Assembly: GCA_026785815.1 (NCBI GenBank)
Contig: JAJAZH010000254.1
Location: 1-7,625 of the forward strand
Source of the DNA: Ramlibacter sp.
GTDB lineage: Bacteria; Pseudomonadota; Gammaproteobacteria; Burkholderiales; Burkholderiaceae_C
DNA: 7,625 nt
Reading direction: 5' to 3'
Shown piece by piece: positions 6,405 to 7,625 of this stretch (positions are counted from its first letter, which is position 1; every line of letters starts with the position of its first letter). Below the pieces are notes generated by a model that searched no databases, was not told the DNA's origin, and saw nothing but the letters and a program-made list of their open reading frames with translations. The position numbers and the translations under genes are program-made.

Positions 6405-7625
6405 GTGAGTCTCAAAAAGCTTGGCCGCTATGACCTGGTCCGCGTTCTCGGCAAGGGCGCCATGGGAGTCGTGTACGAGGGACGCGACCCCAACCTGGAG
6501 CGCCGTGTCGCGATCAAGACCGTCAAGGTAGAAAACCTTTCGGAAGAAGCGGCGGCCGAGTACGAGTCGCGCTTCCGCACCGAGGCGCGTTCCGCAGCCC
6601 GGCTCCAGCATCCCAACATCGTCAGCGTCTACGACTCCGACCGCGACGGCGACATCGCCTTCCTGGTCATGGAGTACATCCAGGGCGACGACCTCAAGCA
6701 CCACCTCGACCGAGGCGTGCGCTATTCGCTGGAGCAGTCGCTCAAGATGATCCGGGACCTGCTGGCGGCCCTGGACTACGCTCACAAGGCGGGCATCGTG
6801 CACCGCGACATCAAGCCGGCCAACCTGCTGATCGAACCGGGTGGGCGGGTCAAGCTGACCGACTTCGGCGTGGCCCGGATGCAGGATTCCGGCGAGGCCA
6901 CGCGGACCCAGGGCAGCATGGTCGGCACCCTCAAGTACATGTCGCCCGAGCAGGTGCAGGGGTTGAAAATCGATTCGCGCGCTGACCTGTTTTCGGTCGG
7001 CGTCGTGCTCTACCAGCTGCTCACCGACAAGCGGCCGTTCGACGGCGAGAACGATTTCTCGATCATCCACCAGATCATCGGCCACACGCCGCCGGCCCCG
7101 AGCTCGTTCAACTCCCGCCTGCCGACCGCGATCGACGCCGTGGTCGCGCGTTCGCTGGCGAAGGACCGCGCCCAGCGCTTCGCCACTGCCCGCGATTTCG
7201 CCGTCTCGCTGCAATCGGCCATTCGGCGCGCGGAGGACGCTACCGTCGTGCCGCCCGCCGATCCGTTCAAGAAACCCGACACGGCGATCACCAACAAGGG
7301 GACCGCGCCATCGCTGGGTGGAGGCGGGCCTGCGACCACCACCGGCACCAGCGGCACCAGCGTGACCGTGACCCAGGAACTGGAGCTGGTCTACTGGAAA
7401 GACATCAAGGACTCGACCGAGCGGGGGGAAATCGAAGGCTTCCTGCACCAGTTCCCGGCCGGCATCTACGCCGACCTGGCCCGGCGGCGACTGCGCAAGC
7501 TGTCCGGGGGCGACAGCACCGACCAGACGGTCATCACCGGCCCGTTGTCGGGGGTTGCGCGCGAACCCGACCTGGAAGCGACCCGGGGGCGGATGGACGC
7601 ATCGCTGACCAGCGCGCCGCAGTAC
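6405..7625 (+). CDS. Serine/threonine protein kinase, PpkA/STPK type, 3' end missing
   Basis: The first 407 codons of a Hanks-type kinase; no stop before the window ends. The kinase domain spans about 9-270: glycine loop GKGAMGVVY (16-24), ATP lysine K38 in VAIK, helix-C E60, catalytic loop HRDIKPAN (133-140, D135), DFG (153-155), an activation loop with several Ser/Thr (S162, T166, T168, S171), then GTLKYMSPEQ and the ADLFSVGVVLYQLLT segment. All catalytic residues are intact. A low-complexity linker follows, with a DATVV site (T280) and a Gly/Thr-rich run; no membrane segment is seen within the window. Around 325-366 lies the motif LVYWKDIKDS, then FLHQFPAGIYADLARRRL, a helical segment often found behind kinase and caspase domains. 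The GTG at 6405 places the domain four residues after the usual short leader; no clear Shine-Dalgarno is present. Position after tagH suggests it is the kinase of the T6SS threonine phosphorylation pathway. Confidence 0.9.
   Translation, partial: MSLKKLGRYDLVRVLGKGAMGVVYEGRDPNLERRVAIKTVKVENLSEEAAAEYESRFRTEARSAARLQHPNIVSVYDSDRDGDIAFLVMEYIQGDDLKHHLDRGVRYSLEQSLKMIRDLLAALDYAHKAGIVHRDIKPANLLIEPGGRVKLTDFGVARMQDSGEATRTQGSMVGTLKYMSPEQVQGLKIDSRADLFSVGVVLYQLLTDKRPFDGENDFSIIHQIIGHTPPAPSSFNSRLPTAIDAVVARSLAKDRAQRFATARDFAVSLQSAIRRAEDATVVPPADPFKKPDTAITNKGTAPSLGGGGPATTTGTSGTSVTVTQELELVYWKDIKDSTERGEIEGFLHQFPAGIYADLARRRLRKLSGGDSTDQTVITGPLSGVAREPDLEATRGRMDASLTSAPQY

Noticed and set aside
6390..7448. Open frame of 352 codons on the - strand opposite the kinase gene.
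   Set aside because: It mirrors conserved kinase motifs on the + strand and has no coherent domain of its own.
1..7625. Search for CRISPR arrays, insertion sequences, transposase or integrase genes and long direct repeats.
   Set aside because: None were seen on reading both strands; the only repeats found are short inverted repeats and the tRNA terminator.

Overview
The window is GC-rich, densely coding DNA, almost certainly from a betaproteobacterium and most likely of the order Burkholderiales. The evidence is protein sequence recalled from those families: the PheS segment with its GSGQVHP and GLDPERY motifs, an IhfA with a leader ending in LETPALTKAQLAELLFEQ, and a MerR protein whose N-terminus reads IPAKRYFTIGEVSDLCGVKP. 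Every protein gene lies on the + strand. No stretch of more than 300 bases lacks a gene.

Bases 1-4229 are a conserved housekeeping block: the 3' part of pheS, complete pheT, ihfA with its start region on the pheT stop, a small MerR-type regulator, and a tRNA-Pro(GGG) with its own -10 box, closed by a very strong intrinsic terminator (14-bp perfect stem and a T tract). pheS, pheT and ihfA look like one operon, as in other proteobacteria: phenylalanyl-tRNA synthetase alpha and beta subunits followed by the IHF alpha subunit. The merR gene follows a 100-bp gap holding several inverted repeats and a weak candidate promoter.

Bases 4230-7625 are a different kind of region: a signalling module of the sort that accompanies type VI secretion system (T6SS) loci. 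It has its own candidate promoter. In order it encodes a soluble class III adenylate cyclase fused to a forkhead-associated (FHA) domain, a TagH-like T6SS FHA protein, and a Ser/Thr protein kinase of the PpkA/STPK type that runs off the end of the window. FHA domains bind phosphothreonine, so the simplest reading is that the kinase phosphorylates itself or its neighbours, the two FHA proteins dock on those phosphothreonines, and one of them may convert docking into cAMP synthesis. All three proteins carry a similar acidic Asp-Ala-Thr-(Val/Leu) motif in a linker, a plausible shared phosphoacceptor or docking site. No structural T6SS gene is visible; those would have to lie downstream.

The most interesting part is this cyclase-FHA / TagH / kinase trio directly behind the tRNA-Pro terminator. 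The families are known. The cyclase link and the shared threonine motif are inference.
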